Notes: generated from the letters alone by a model not told the origin. A DNA stretch of 64,000 bases from Streptomyces aidingensis (GCF_900112355.1 NZ_FOLM01000010.1:124001-188000); one strand, 5' to 3'. Shown: positions 6,688-15,649, counted from the stretch's first letter. A program made the numbers and translations.

Positions 6688-8406
6688 TCAGCCCAGCCGG
6701 GCGAAGGCGTCGCCGCGCACCCCGGCGTCGGCCAGCCAGGCCAGCAGCGGGCCGGAATCACCGCTGTCCACCAGCGCCTGCACCGGCTCGACCAGGTCCG
6801 GGCGGCGTTCGCCGTCGGTCAGCAGCACCGGGCCGTCCAGCCAGTCCAGGCCGGCCCGGGCGCCGGTGGCGTCGGCGGTGGCGCGGCAGACGGCCGCCGC
6901 GATGTGCTCCACCAGCAGTTCCCGGCCGGTACGGGGCGGCTGCGCCGGAAAGCCGCGGTGGACCAGGACGGCGGCGGGGCCCTCCGGGCCGCCCGGCACG
7001 CCCTGCGGCCGGGCGGCGCGGGCGGTCTCGGCCACCACCCGGGCGGCCAGCACGTCGGCGGCCTCCGGGCCGCCGGCCCTGACGCCCACCCCGGCGCCCG
7101 GGCCGGCGGCGCCGGGACCCGCGGAGCCGACGGACGCGGAATCGCCCGCCAGCCGCCGCAGCAGCGCCGTCAGGGTGGCGGCGGCCGGGCCGCCGCCGCG
7201 CCCGGACGACGAGGACGGCCCCGGGGCGCCGTCCGCCTCCGCGCCGGAAACGCCCAGCGCCGCGGCCAGCCGGCCGGCCCGCTCCCGCCAGATCCGGTCC
7301 ACCACCTCCGCCGGATAGGCGGGCCACTCCACCGGCAGCAGCTCCGCCCCGCCGGGCGGCGACGGGGCGAACAGCCGGGCGGCCAGCAGCGAGACCTCCC
7401 GGTCCACCGCACCCGGATCGGCCAGCAGCTCGCTGGCGGACCGCTCGGCGAGCCGTCCGGCGAAGCCCTCGGCCAGCCGGTCCCGGCGGGAGAGCTCGGT
7501 GAGGGCCGCCACCACGCCCTCGTTCAGCAGCACCGGGCGCCGCCCGGCCCGCCAGGCCGGGGAGGCGACCCTGGTGAGCAGCCGGTCCCAGCCCGCATAG
7601 GCCAGGCCCACCTGCTCCTGCACGGCCGGCCGCGGCCCCGGGTCGAAGCGCTGGGCATGCGCCGAGGCGGCGGCGGCCACCCCGCGCTCCATCTCGGCGG
7701 CGTGCCGGGCGGCGGCCCGCAGCATCAGCCGGGCCAGCCGGGCGGTGCAGCACAGCAGCGGCCGACGCGGGCCGCCGGCCGCCGCGGCGGCGTCCAGGCC
7801 GCGGACGCAGCGCCGGGCGGCGGCGATGTCCGGATGGGCGGAGGGGGCGGTACCGGCCACCACGGGCGCCAGCAGCGCGCGCAGTTCCGAGACCCGCATC
7901 CACCACAGGAAGGGCGAGCCGATGACCAGCACCGGCCCGGGGGCCGGCGGTGGCGGCTCGCCGTCGTCGTACCGGGCGCCGGGCCGGGCCCGGCGGGCGG
8001 CCGGCCGGCGCCGGTGGGCGGGCTCCTCCAGCCAGCTGTCGCAGTCCGGGGTGAGCGCGATGCCGCCCGGCGGTGGCACGCCCAGCCGCGCGGCCAGTTC
8101 CCGTATCAGGCCGTGCAGAGCGGGCCCGGACTCCTCCGGCACGGCGACGGTCGGGGTCACCGGGGGGCGGGCCCGGACGATCACCGAGGCGATCGCCACC
8201 GCCAGGGCGGACAGCACGCCCGCCGCCACCAGCACCGTCCAGCGCAGCGGCGTCCAGCCGCCGGGCAGGCGGCCGGTGGCCTGCGCGGTGAGCACCACCG
8301 CGGCCACCGCCGCCGGGAGCAGCGCGACGGCCACCGCGGTGTTCCGCACCCGCAGAACGGCCAGCGCATGGTCCCGCGCGGAGCGTGCGCCTCTCTGCTG
8401 CGCCAT
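6688..8406 (-). CDS. Membrane protein with degenerate M48-peptidase-like core
   Basis: A 572-residue protein. Two hydrophobic segments near the N-terminus (about 20-45 and 57-80) anchor it. A soluble region then contains VLVIGSPFLWWMRVSELRALLAPVVAG (about 160-185). This closely echoes the M48 pattern around the zinc helix, but the expected HExxH is replaced by APVVAG. The C-terminal third has Gly/Ala/Pro-rich linkers and a final helical region. It is probably a conserved Streptomyces membrane protein with a pseudo-protease scaffold; the role is unknown. The ATG at 8406 follows GGAGG by 5 nt. Confidence 0.6.
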   Translation of the reverse strand: MAQQRGARSARDHALAVLRVRNTAVAVALLPAAVAAVVLTAQATGRLPGGWTPLRWTVLVAAGVLSALAVAIASVIVRARPPVTPTVAVPEESGPALHGLIRELAARLGVPPPGGIALTPDCDSWLEEPAHRRRPAARRARPGARYDDGEPPPPAPGPVLVIGSPFLWWMRVSELRALLAPVVAGTAPSAHPDIAAARRCVRGLDAAAAAGGPRRPLLCCTARLARLMLRAAARHAAEMERGVAAAASAHAQRFDPGPRPAVQEQVGLAYAGWDRLLTRVASPAWRAGRRPVLLNEGVVAALTELSRRDRLAEGFAGRLAERSASELLADPGAVDREVSLLAARLFAPSPPGGAELLPVEWPAYPAEVVDRIWRERAGRLAAALGVSGAEADGAPGPSSSSGRGGGPAAATLTALLRRLAGDSASVGSAGPGAAGPGAGVGVRAGGPEAADVLAARVVAETARAARPQGVPGGPEGPAAVLVHRGFPAQPPRTGRELLVEHIAAAVCRATADATGARAGLDWLDGPVLLTDGERRPDLVEPVQALVDSGDSGPLLAWLADAGVRGDAFARLG

Positions 8407-8903
8407 GCCTGCCTCCGCTTTCCGTCCGGGTTCCGTGCGGCGCCGCGGGGCCGGCCCGTGTCCGGGCGGCCGGCGCGGGCCTGCTGCGGTCCGCCGGTCC
8501 GGTCCTGTGCCCGGCCCGACCGGCCGGTTCCTCCGTCTTCCGAAGGAACACGACCGGGCGCGCGCCGGTGCACGCCCCGCCTTCTCCCCCACTGTGACAT
8601 CGGACCCCGACATCGCAATGCGCGGAGGTCCGATCGCGCCGCACCCTAAGCCGGAGCATGCCTGTGCGTCAGCGGTACCGGGCAGGCGTCACCCGATGGT
8701 GGGGCTCTGGGCAGAGGACAGTGGGGAACATGTCGGGATGCAGACCGATTACGGCAGGTACGACGGATACGGCAGGTATGGCAGGTATGGCAGGTACGAC
8801 GGACAGGAGGCCTACGGGAGTTATGGCGGCTTCGCCGTCGTTCGGCGGGCTTCACCGGCGCCCGGCGGGAGAACCGCGGCGCGCCGCCGGCGGGAGGGAG
8901 ACG
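8407..8903. other. Intergenic region with Tyr-Gly-coding nonamer array
   Basis: This stretch separates two minus-strand genes. At 8750-8803 it carries six 9-bp units of the type TAY-GRC-RGR. A small plus-strand frame from ATG 8738 to 9022 (94 codons) would read the units as YGR/YDG repeats, but its second half is antisense to purD and no good ribosome site precedes it. Otherwise I see no conserved gene here. Confidence 0.6.
8750..8803. repeat. 9-bp-period tandem array (6 units)
   Basis: Units: TACGGCAGG, TACGACGGA, TACGGCAGG, TATGGCAGG, TATGGCAGG, TACGACGGA. The same 9-nt period recurs at several other loci in this window. Confidence 0.92.
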
Positions 8904-10154
8904 TCAGCCGGCGGCCTTGGCGGCGATGTCGGTGCGGTGGTGGGAGCCGGCCAGCCGGATGCGGGCGACCGCCCGGTAGGCGCGGTCCCGGGCCTCGGCG
9001 ATCCCGTCGCCGACCGCGGTGACCGACAGCACCCGGCCGCCCGCGCTGACCACCCGTCCGTCCTCGTCCAGCCGGGTGCCGGCGTGCAGCACATAGGCGT
9101 CCGGTGCGTCCCGTCCGGCCACCTCGTCCAGGCCCTCCACCGGGTCGCCGGTGCGCGGCTTGGCCGGATAGCCCTCGGAGGCGATCACCACGGTGACCGC
9201 CGCGCCGTCCGCCCAGCGCAGCGGCGGCAGATCGGCCAGGGTGCCGGTGGCCGCGGCGTGCAGGACGCCGGCCAGCGGGGTGCGCAGCCGGGCCAGCACC
9301 GCCTGGGTCTCCGGGTCGCCGAAGCGGGCGTTGAACTCCACCACCCGCACGCCGCGCGAGGTGAGGGCCAGGCCCGCGTAGAGCAGGCCGGAGAACGGGG
9401 TGCCGCGGCGGCGCATCTCGTCCACGGTCGGCCGCAGCACGGTGGCCAGCACCTCGTCCACCAGCCCGGGGTCGGCCCAGGGCAGCGGCGAGTAGGCCCC
9501 CATGCCGCCGGTGTTGGGGCCGGCGTCGTTGTCGTAGGCGCGCTTGAAGTCCTGCGCGGGCTGGAGCGGGACCACGGCGGTGCCGTCGGTCAGCGCGAAC
9601 AGGGAGACCTCGGGCCCGTCCAGGAACTCCTCGATCACCACCTGGTCGCACGCCCGGGCATGGGCCAGGGCGGCCTCCCGGTCCTCGGTGACCACCACGC
9701 CCTTGCCGGCCGCCAGGCCGTCGTCCTTGACCACATAGGGCGGGCCGAACGCGTCCAGCGCCTCCGCCGCCTGTGCCTCGGTGGTGCAGACGTGGGAACG
9801 CGCGGTGGGCACCCCGGCGGCGGCCATGATCTCCTTGGCGAACGCCTTGGAGCCCTCCAGCCGCGCGGCCCGCGCGGAGGGGCCGAAGACCGGCACGCCG
9901 GCCGCCCGGACCGCGTCCGCCACCCCGGCCACCAGCGGCGCCTCCGGACCGATGACCACCAGGTCGGCGGCCACCGCGGTGGCGAGCGCGGACACCGCGG
10001 CCCCGTCCCCGGCGTCCACCGGGTGGCAGGTGGCCACCGCGGCGATACCGGCGTTGCCGGGGGCGCAGTGCAGGGCCGTGACCTGGGGGTCACGGGACAG
10101 GGCGTGGCACAGGGCGTGTTCGCGGGCTCCGCCGCCGATGACAAGGACCTTCAC
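8904..10154 (-). CDS. purD: Phosphoribosylamine-glycine ligase
   Basis: A 416-residue ATP-grasp enzyme that joins glycine to phosphoribosylamine (GAR synthetase). The N-terminal VKVLVIGGGAREHALCHAL motif is diagnostic. The ATP-grasp core shows PYVVKDDGLAAGKGVVV (about 135-152), EEFLDGPEVSLFAL (about 185-198) and NTGGMGAYSPLPW (about 220-232), followed by FNARFGDPE (about 285-293). Length fits the family. The GTG at 10154 begins the beta-alpha-beta motif; the longer frame is intergenic. It is monocistronic here, separated from purC by two unrelated genes. Confidence 0.96.
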   Translation of the reverse strand: MKVLVIGGGAREHALCHALSRDPQVTALHCAPGNAGIAAVATCHPVDAGDGAAVSALATAVAADLVVIGPEAPLVAGVADAVRAAGVPVFGPSARAARLEGSKAFAKEIMAAAGVPTARSHVCTTEAQAAEALDAFGPPYVVKDDGLAAGKGVVVTEDREAALAHARACDQVVIEEFLDGPEVSLFALTDGTAVVPLQPAQDFKRAYDNDAGPNTGGMGAYSPLPWADPGLVDEVLATVLRPTVDEMRRRGTPFSGLLYAGLALTSRGVRVVEFNARFGDPETQAVLARLRTPLAGVLHAAATGTLADLPPLRWADGAAVTVVIASEGYPAKPRTGDPVEGLDEVAGRDAPDAYVLHAGTRLDEDGRVVSAGGRVLSVTAVGDGIAEARDRAYRAVARIRLAGSHHRTDIAAKAAG

Positions 10155-10425
10155 GCGCAGCACCCTATCCCGCGGCGTCCCCGCGGCCTCCCTGCGGCAT
10201 CCTGGCGGCCCGCGTGGCCGGCCTGGCCCGCCGGCCGGCGTGGCCGCGTGGCCCGCGTGGCCCGCGCCGCGGCCGGAGGGCCCCGCGCGGACGCGGGCGT
10301 TTGGGGACGCGGCGGTCGGCGCGCTATATCTGATCGGGCGCTCCATGGAGCGGATTTCACCGAAAACCGGCCCGGGATCCGCACGTTCGGGGGTATGAAG
10401 AGGGTCGGCAAGTGAGGAGATACTG

Positions 10426-11256
10426 GTGAGTCAGCCGGAGAAGCAGCCCGAAGACGGCCTCGAACCGCTCGCCGGGCGGCGCCGCGGCGCCAGGGCCGGG
10501 GGCGGCACATCCGGCGAGGTCCGCCGCCTGGGCCGCGGCGGGCGCGGCGGGGGCGTCTTCGGCCGTCCGTTCCCGCTCGGCGACTGGGCCGAGCCCGCGG
10601 AGCGGCTGGAGCAGCTCTACCAGTGGGTCGAGCAGGAGGCCATGCGGGCCGCCGACTGGTATCTGCACGACCGGGTATGGAAGCGGCGCGGCGCGCGGCT
10701 GCTGCGCTTCGGCGCCGCGCTGGGCGTGGCGGCGGGTGCCGCCCTGCCGATGCTGGAACTGGCCGGAACGGTGGGGGGCGAGGGCCTCGCCGTCTGGGGC
10801 TACCTGGCCCTGCTGGGCGCGGCGCTGTGCGTGGGCTGCGACCGCTACTTCGGGCTGACCTCCGGCTGGATGCGGGATGTCGCCACCGCGCAGGCGGTGC
10901 AGCGGCGGCTGGAGGCGCTGCGCTACGACTGGGCGGCGGAGAGCGTGCGGGAGGTGCTCGGCCCGGCCGAGGGGACGGCGAGCGAGGCCGCCGAGCGCTG
11001 CCTGGGCGTGCTGCGCCGGTTCTCGGAGGATGTGACCGACCTGGTCCGCGCCGAGACGGTGGACTGGATGCTGGAGTCGCGGGCGGGCGGCGCGCCGGCG
11101 CTGATGCAGACCGCGCCGCTGCCGGTGGTCGGCGGCGGCCTGGGGGCGGTGGCGCGGGCCGAGGGCGGCCAGGTGGTGCGCGGCGGGCGGTTTCCGCTCC
11201 AGTCGACCCGGGCCGCCATGCCGCGCCAGCGTCCGCCGGAGGGCCCGCGCGGCTGA
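10426..11256 (+). CDS. SLATT-domain (DUF4231-type) two-TM protein
   Basis: A 276-residue protein with an Arg/Gly-rich cytosolic N-terminus (1-45) and a conserved FPLGDWAEPAERLEQLYQWVE entry. Two transmembrane helices follow (about 90-112 and 118-140), then GLTSGWMRDVATAQAVQRRL and a helical tail VLRRFSEDVTDLVRAETVDWM. This is the SMODS/SLOG-associating two-TM fold, a predicted membrane effector in some nucleotide-signalling defence systems. No cyclase or SLOG gene is adjacent, and the same protein is, to my recollection, widely conserved near purD in streptomycetes, so a housekeeping envelope role is more likely. GTG start after GAGGAG. Confidence 0.75.
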   Translation: MSQPEKQPEDGLEPLAGRRRGARAGGGTSGEVRRLGRGGRGGGVFGRPFPLGDWAEPAERLEQLYQWVEQEAMRAADWYLHDRVWKRRGARLLRFGAALGVAAGAALPMLELAGTVGGEGLAVWGYLALLGAALCVGCDRYFGLTSGWMRDVATAQAVQRRLEALRYDWAAESVREVLGPAEGTASEAAERCLGVLRRFSEDVTDLVRAETVDWMLESRAGGAPALMQTAPLPVVGGGLGAVARAEGGQVVRGGRFPLQSTRAAMPRQRPPEGPRG

Positions 11257-11285
11257 CGCGGTGTCACCGGCCCGCCCGGTGGTGG

Positions 11286-11939
11286 CTAACTGAAGACGAT
11301 CATCGAGCCCTGGGCGAGGCTGCGGGTGGCGGCGGCATGCAGGCCGAGCCAGACGTGCCGTTCCCGGGCGTAGGGGCCGCCCTCGCCCTCGCCGGGCATG
11401 GCCGCGGGCTCGTCCAGCCTGGTGGGGCGGGCCGGGGCGGGCGGTGGCGGCGGCGGGTTGTGCGGGTCGATGCCCAGCGCCGGTGCCACGAGCTGGAGTT
11501 CGCGCAGCAGCCCGTGGCTGGAGCCCAGCGGGCCGCCGCCGGCCAGCAGCTTGTCGGTGGACAGCGGCTGCGGGAAGTCGACCGGCACATAGGCGCCCGC
11601 GTGGTCGTAGTGCCACACCAGATGCAGCCGCTGCGCGGTGGACTCGAACATCTCCAGCAACTGCTGGTAGTCGCCGTCGAGTTGCTCGGCGGGCGTCACC
11701 GGCAGGCCGCTGACCTGGAGCAGCAGCACCCGTCGCAGCAGATGCAGGGCCACATAGTCGAAGCCCGCCACCGGGGCGACCTGGCCGGACATCCCGGGCA
11801 TGTAGCCGAGCACGGGCACCGGCGGCAGGCCGGCGCCGGTCAGCGCCTCGTCGTACTCGGCGAGTTCCTCGGCGAACGGATTGTCGGGGTTGTGGCACAG
11901 CACATCGACGAGGGGCACCAGCCACAGGTCACAGGCCAC
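11286..11939 (-). CDS. Conserved Streptomyces protein of unknown function
   Basis: A protein of 217 residues (223 if the upstream GTG at 11957 is used). It begins VACDLWLVPLVDVLCHNPDNPF and ends LGLHAAATRSLAQGSMIVFS; both ends feel strongly conserved in streptomycetes. Middle parts include DGDYQQLLEMFESTAQRLHLVWHYDHAGAYVPVDFP, then a Pro-rich loop (about 170-185). No signal peptide or membrane segment is seen. I do not recognise a function. It is convergent with the SLATT gene, 29 nt apart. Confidence 0.75.
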   Translation of the reverse strand: MACDLWLVPLVDVLCHNPDNPFAEELAEYDEALTGAGLPPVPVLGYMPGMSGQVAPVAGFDYVALHLLRRVLLLQVSGLPVTPAEQLDGDYQQLLEMFESTAQRLHLVWHYDHAGAYVPVDFPQPLSTDKLLAGGGPLGSSHGLLRELQLVAPALGIDPHNPPPPPPAPARPTRLDEPAAMPGEGEGGPYARERHVWLGLHAAATRSLAQGSMIVFS

Positions 11940-12083
11940 GTAACGGCTCTCTCTCACGCGGGGATCCGGGCTGCCAAGCGTAGAGCGTGCCGCCGGCCCC
12001 GCCGCGGTGCGGGGTACCGGTACCGCGGGCCGCGCCGCGCCCGGCCGCGCCGGACCGGGCCGGACCGCGCCGGACCGGGCGGG

Positions 12084-12788
12084 TCAGGCGCCGGCGGCTC
12101 CGGTGTCCGGCCGGCCGGCCGCCTCCGCCGCCTCGCGGTCGATCTCGGCGGCCAGGGTGAGCGCGTGGTCCCGGAAGTCCCGCAGCAGCGCCGCGGCGGC
12201 GCCCGCGTCGCGCTCCCCGAGCGCCTCGGCCAGCTCCGGATGGCGGGCCCAGAGCAGCCTGGGCAGGTCCGGGCGGCCCCGCAGCCGGGGCACGGCATAG
12301 GCCCAGCACTGGATGCGCAGCCGGTCCAGAAACTCACCGATGTAGGGGTTGCCGATCAGCGCCGTGACCTCCCGCCAGAAGCGCAGGTCGTAGCCGATCA
12401 GCACATCCAGGTCACCGGCCGCGGCGGCCTGGTGGGCGGCGGCGGCCCGGCGGCGGATGGAGGTGAAGGCGGCCGGATCGCCGCGCGGCAGCCGCAGCGC
12501 GGGGTTGTAGAGCAGCACCCCCTCGTTGACCAGGCTGCGCGCCTGCACCATGTGGCGGAAGTCGGTCAGGGTGTACTCGCGGATGCGGAAGCCGCGGTGC
12601 TGTTCGGCGTGCAGCAGGCCCTGGGCGGCGAGATCCAGCAGCGCCTCACGCACGGGGGTGGCCGAAACTCCGTACTGCTCGGCTATCTGGCGGACGGTGA
12701 ACTCACGTCCCGGGGCCAGCCGTCCGGCCAGGATCTCCTCGCGGAGCGCGTCGGCGAGCTGTTCCCGCAATGTGCTGCGTCGGATCAC
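12084..12788 (-). CDS. GntR-family transcriptional regulator (FCD/FadR subfamily)
   Basis: A 234-residue regulator. The N-terminal winged helix (about 5-70) reads LREQLADALREEILAGRLAPG, then TVRQIAEQYGVSATPVREALLDLAAQGLL. An all-helical FCD domain follows (about 75-225) with RSLVNEGVLLY and ARHPELAEALGERDAGAAAALLRDFRDH. FCD members usually bind carboxylate metabolites. GTG start at 12788 preferred over TTG at 12797. It diverges from a MarR gene across a symmetrical promoter-operator, so the two regulators may be co-controlled. Confidence 0.88.
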   Translation of the reverse strand: MIRRSTLREQLADALREEILAGRLAPGREFTVRQIAEQYGVSATPVREALLDLAAQGLLHAEQHRGFRIREYTLTDFRHMVQARSLVNEGVLLYNPALRLPRGDPAAFTSIRRRAAAAHQAAAAGDLDVLIGYDLRFWREVTALIGNPYIGEFLDRLRIQCWAYAVPRLRGRPDLPRLLWARHPELAEALGERDAGAAAALLRDFRDHALTLAAEIDREAAEAAGRPDTGAAGA

Positions 12789-12817
12789 GCCAACCAACCT
12801 TACTCACAACGGTTTCA

Positions 12818-12853
12818 TTGACAGTATCCTGTCATTGGGACAGGATACTGTCA
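12818..12853. promoter_or_regulatory. Symmetrical divergent promoter-operator of gntR/marR
   Basis: Positions 12819-12833 are exactly complementary to 12839-12853 (15-bp arms, 5-nt centre ATTGG). Each arm is itself a palindrome GACAG-N4-CTGTC, so there are two MarR-type sites. On the plus strand TTGACA (12818-12823), a 17-nt spacer and CAGGAT (12841-12846) form a good vegetative promoter; the minus strand mirrors it with ATGACA and CAGGAT. Binding at either arm would cover a promoter element in both directions. Confidence 0.85.
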
Positions 12854-12896
12854 TATCCGGAGTCCAAGCCCTCGTCCGCCTCGCCGGAGGACCGCC

Positions 12897-13403
12897 ATGA
12901 CCACCACCGCGCAGGACGCCACCGGGGACGCGCGGCGGCAGGAGCTGTTCCGCGGTACCGTCCTGGCCGCCTCCAGGCTCGACGGGCAGCTCCTCGCCGC
13001 GGCCGGGGAGCTGGCCCGGCCGGCCGGACTGACCGCCGCCTGGTGGCAGGTGCTGGACGCGGTGCTGCCCGGTCCGCTGCCGGTGGCCGGAATCGCGCGG
13101 GCCATGGGCGTCAGCCGGCAGAGCGTGCAGCGCGTCGCCGATCTGCTGGTCTCGCACGGCTGGGCGGCCTACTGCACCAATCCCGCCCACCGGCGGGCCA
13201 AGCTGCTGGCGCCGACCGCCGAGGGCCGGGCCGCGGTGGCCCGGATCGGCCCGGGACAGGCCGCCTTCGCCGCCCGGCTGTCGGCGGCGATGGGCGGCGA
13301 GGCGGAACTGGCCGCGGCCCTCGGCGCACTGCGCCGGCTGTCCGCCGCCCTGGAAGCCGTGCATGCCGCGGACACCGGGAAGCCCCTGGAGCCCGGAGCG
13401 TAA
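12897..13403 (+). CDS. MarR-family transcriptional regulator
   Basis: A 168-residue winged-helix regulator. The pattern LARPAGLTAAWWQVLDAVL precedes the recognition helix region IARAMGVSRQSVQRVADLLVSHGW (about 65-90) and the wing AHRRAKLLAPTAEGRAAVARI. A helical dimerisation tail ends the protein. ATG follows CCGGAGGACC. MarR proteins usually bind palindromes near their own promoter, and a double GACAG-N4-CTGTC site lies 45 nt upstream. No obvious exporter or enzyme target is adjacent; the next plus gene is a kinase with its own leader. Confidence 0.9.
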   Translation: MTTTAQDATGDARRQELFRGTVLAASRLDGQLLAAAGELARPAGLTAAWWQVLDAVLPGPLPVAGIARAMGVSRQSVQRVADLLVSHGWAAYCTNPAHRRAKLLAPTAEGRAAVARIGPGQAAFAARLSAAMGGEAELAAALGALRRLSAALEAVHAADTGKPLEPGA

Positions 13404-13657
13404 CGGCAGGCCCGCGGCGGCCCCGGAGACTCCCGCGGTCCCGGCGTTCGCACAGGCTCCCGGCGTCCCGGAGGGCGTCTCCCGTCCGGCGGAAGGCGGG
13501 CGCAGTGTCACGATTCGGCTTTTGTCCGGCCGCAGCCGGGAAACATCGCCTCCAGCCGGTGAACCGTCCCTAGGCTCCTAGGAGTGCATCAACCAGCGGC
13601 GGTCGCACGGAAGATGCCGCAGGAGACAGCCGCAGGAGACAAGGGGGCGAGCCGATC

Positions 13658-15649
13658 ATGAAGGCACTCAGGCCGGAGGATCCCGCACGGGTGGGCCGGT
13701 ACGAGCTGCTGGGCCGGCTGGGCGAGGGCGGCATGGGCAAGGTGTATCTGGCCCGTTCGCCCGAAGGCCGGCCGGCCGCGGTGAAGCTGGTGCAGCCGGA
13801 GCTGGCCGAGGAACCGCAGTTCCGCCGCCGCTTCCGGCGCGAGGTCGAGGCCGCGCAGCGGGTGGGCGGTCGCTGGACGGCACGGGTGCTGGACGGCGAC
13901 ACCGACGCCGAAACCCCCTGGGTGGCCACCGAATACGTGGCCGGCCCGTCCCTGCAGGAACTCGTCACCGGCGAGGGCGGCGGCCCGCTGCCGGAGCGCA
14001 GCGTGCTGGCCCTGGCCAACGCACTGAGCCGGGCGCTGGCCGACATCCACGCCGCCGGGCTGATCCACCGCGATCTCAAGCCGTCGAACATCCTGGTCAC
14101 CCAGGACGGGCCGCGAGTGATCGACTTCGGCATCGCGCGGGCGGTGGAGGCCGTCACGGTCACGCTGACCAGCACCGGCGCGGTGATCGGCTCGCCCGGC
14201 TTCATGTCGCCCGAGCAGTGCCGCGGCGAGACGCTGACCCCGGCCAGCGACATCTTCGCACTCGGCTCGGTGCTGGCCTTCGCCGTCACCGGCCGCAACC
14301 CCTTCGGCAGCCCGGGCACGGGCGTGCACACGCTGATGCTGCGCATCGTGCAGGGCGAGAAGGACCTGAGCGAGGTGCCGGAGCCGGTCCGGCGGGTCAT
14401 CGAGGCATGCCTCGCCCCGGAACCGGGCGGCCGGCCGGCGCCCGCCGCGCTGCGGCAGATGACCGCGGCGGGCGACCTGTGGGGGGACGACGCCCGGCCC
14501 GCCGTCCGGCACGACTGGCTCCCGGGCGCCCTGGCCGCCCTGCTCGCCGAGCGGAGCGGCGCCGGGCTGCCCGGCGGCGCCGACGGCGGCACCGGCCCGC
14601 GCACCGCGCACCCGGCCACCGGCAGCGGCACCGGAACGGCAGCGGGGACAGGGACAGGGACGGCAGCGGGGACGGGAACGGGGACAGGGACGGGAACGGG
14701 GACGGCTGCCACGCCCGTGCCGGACGCCGCCGCTCCGACCGCCTCGGCGTCGCCGTACGCCCCGGGCGCCTTCGGCGCCGTGGTACCGCCGGTGACGGGC
14801 CATCACACCACCCCGGTGCCGCATCTCTCCGGGACGCACACCCCCGTGTCGCCGACCGCCACCGCGGCGGCCTTCGGCGCCCAGCCGCCCGGCGGCGGCG
14901 ACCACGCCCGGCGGCAGCGCCGGGGGCCCCGGCTGTGGCTGCTGGCAGGGGCCTCGGCGGCGGTGCTCGCCCTGTCCGTGACGGTCTCCTACGCCCAGAT
15001 CGCGGATGACCGGGGCAAGCAGCAGGAGGAGGACCAGGGCACCGCCGGCACCGGGACGGAGACCACCGAGCGGGACACCGGGAACTCCGAGGACTCCGGA
15101 GAGGGAACCACAGTCGGCGAGTCCCCGATGGAGGACACCACCGAGGACACCGCGGGCGGCGAGACGGCGGCCCCGGAGGAGACCGGCCAGGACGGCCACG
15201 CCGAGCAGGACGGCCACGCCGAGCAGGACGGCCAGGACGGCCAGGACGGCCACGCCCAGGAGACCGGGGACCCCCACGACGGGACGGAAACCGGCGGCTG
15301 GACCACCGGCGGCACCACCCACGGAACAACGGACGGGCACACCGAGGGCACGACGGACGGCACTGCGGACGGGACGACGGAGAGCACCACCGAAGGCTGG
15401 ACCACGGAGGGAACCGCCGAGGGAACCACGGACGGCACCACCACCGAGGGCACGACGGACGGCACTGCCGAGGGCACCACCACCGAAGGCACCACCACCG
15501 AGGGGGCAACCGGCGGGTCCACGGAAAGCACCACGGAAGGCTGGACCACCGACGGAACCACCGGAGGCGACGGAACCGAGACCGGAGGGCTCACCACCGA
15601 CAGCACCGAGAGCACCGGCACCGCCGACAGCGCCGAAACTGCCGGCTGA
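13658..15649 (+). CDS. Transmembrane Ser/Thr protein kinase (Hanks type), copy 1
   Basis: A 663-residue kinase. Cytosolic catalytic domain about 15-275: P-loop GEGGMGKVYLAR, ATP lysine K43, catalytic HRDLKPSN with D139, DFG at D156, APE-equivalent MSPEQCRGE. A GT-rich tract (about 325-350, from hexamer repeats) and a Thr/Pro linker precede one transmembrane helix (about 426-446). The outer part (447-663) has no folded domain: it is Glu/Asp-rich, has an EQDGHAEQDG repeat, then a Thr/Gly/Glu repeat of TEGTTDGT type, suggesting a wall-spanning or glycosylated stalk. First of three tandem paralogues, with its own 250-nt leader. Confidence 0.93.
   Translation: MKALRPEDPARVGRYELLGRLGEGGMGKVYLARSPEGRPAAVKLVQPELAEEPQFRRRFRREVEAAQRVGGRWTARVLDGDTDAETPWVATEYVAGPSLQELVTGEGGGPLPERSVLALANALSRALADIHAAGLIHRDLKPSNILVTQDGPRVIDFGIARAVEAVTVTLTSTGAVIGSPGFMSPEQCRGETLTPASDIFALGSVLAFAVTGRNPFGSPGTGVHTLMLRIVQGEKDLSEVPEPVRRVIEACLAPEPGGRPAPAALRQMTAAGDLWGDDARPAVRHDWLPGALAALLAERSGAGLPGGADGGTGPRTAHPATGSGTGTAAGTGTGTAAGTGTGTGTGTGTAATPVPDAAAPTASASPYAPGAFGAVVPPVTGHHTTPVPHLSGTHTPVSPTATAAAFGAQPPGGGDHARRQRRGPRLWLLAGASAAVLALSVTVSYAQIADDRGKQQEEDQGTAGTGTETTERDTGNSEDSGEGTTVGESPMEDTTEDTAGGETAAPEETGQDGHAEQDGHAEQDGQDGQDGHAQETGDPHDGTETGGWTTGGTTHGTTDGHTEGTTDGTADGTTESTTEGWTTEGTAEGTTDGTTTEGTTDGTAEGTTTEGTTTEGATGGSTESTTEGWTTDGTTGGDGTETGGLTTDSTESTGTADSAETAG
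14632..14706 (+). repeat. GGGACR/GGAACG hexamer repeat in kinase 1
   Basis: Imperfect 6-bp units (GGGACA, GGGACG, GGAACG, GGCAGC) encode an alternating Gly-Thr tract with a few Ala. Length variation in whole units would keep the frame. Confidence 0.9.
15301..15560 (+). repeat. Thr-Glu/Asp-Gly repeat region in kinase 1 ectodomain
   Basis: Repeated codon blocks of ACC-GAG-GGC-ACC / ACG-GAC-GGC type encode (T-E/D-G-T)n with interspersed GW turns. It is a low-complexity extracellular stalk and recombination-prone. Confidence 0.85.

Noticed and set aside
10155..10425. Riboswitch or other structured RNA before the SLATT gene or purD
   Set aside because: The region is mostly CGCGTGGCC-type repeats; no conserved aptamer sequence is visible by eye.
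10426..11256. SLATT protein as a CBASS-type effector
   Set aside because: No cGAS/DncV-like cyclase, SLOG or cap genes nearby; the location is between housekeeping genes and the protein seems widely conserved in streptomycetes.
10357..11925. 522-codon minus-strand frame opposite the SLATT gene
   Set aside because: Arg/Pro-rich shadow of two well-supported genes, without a start context.
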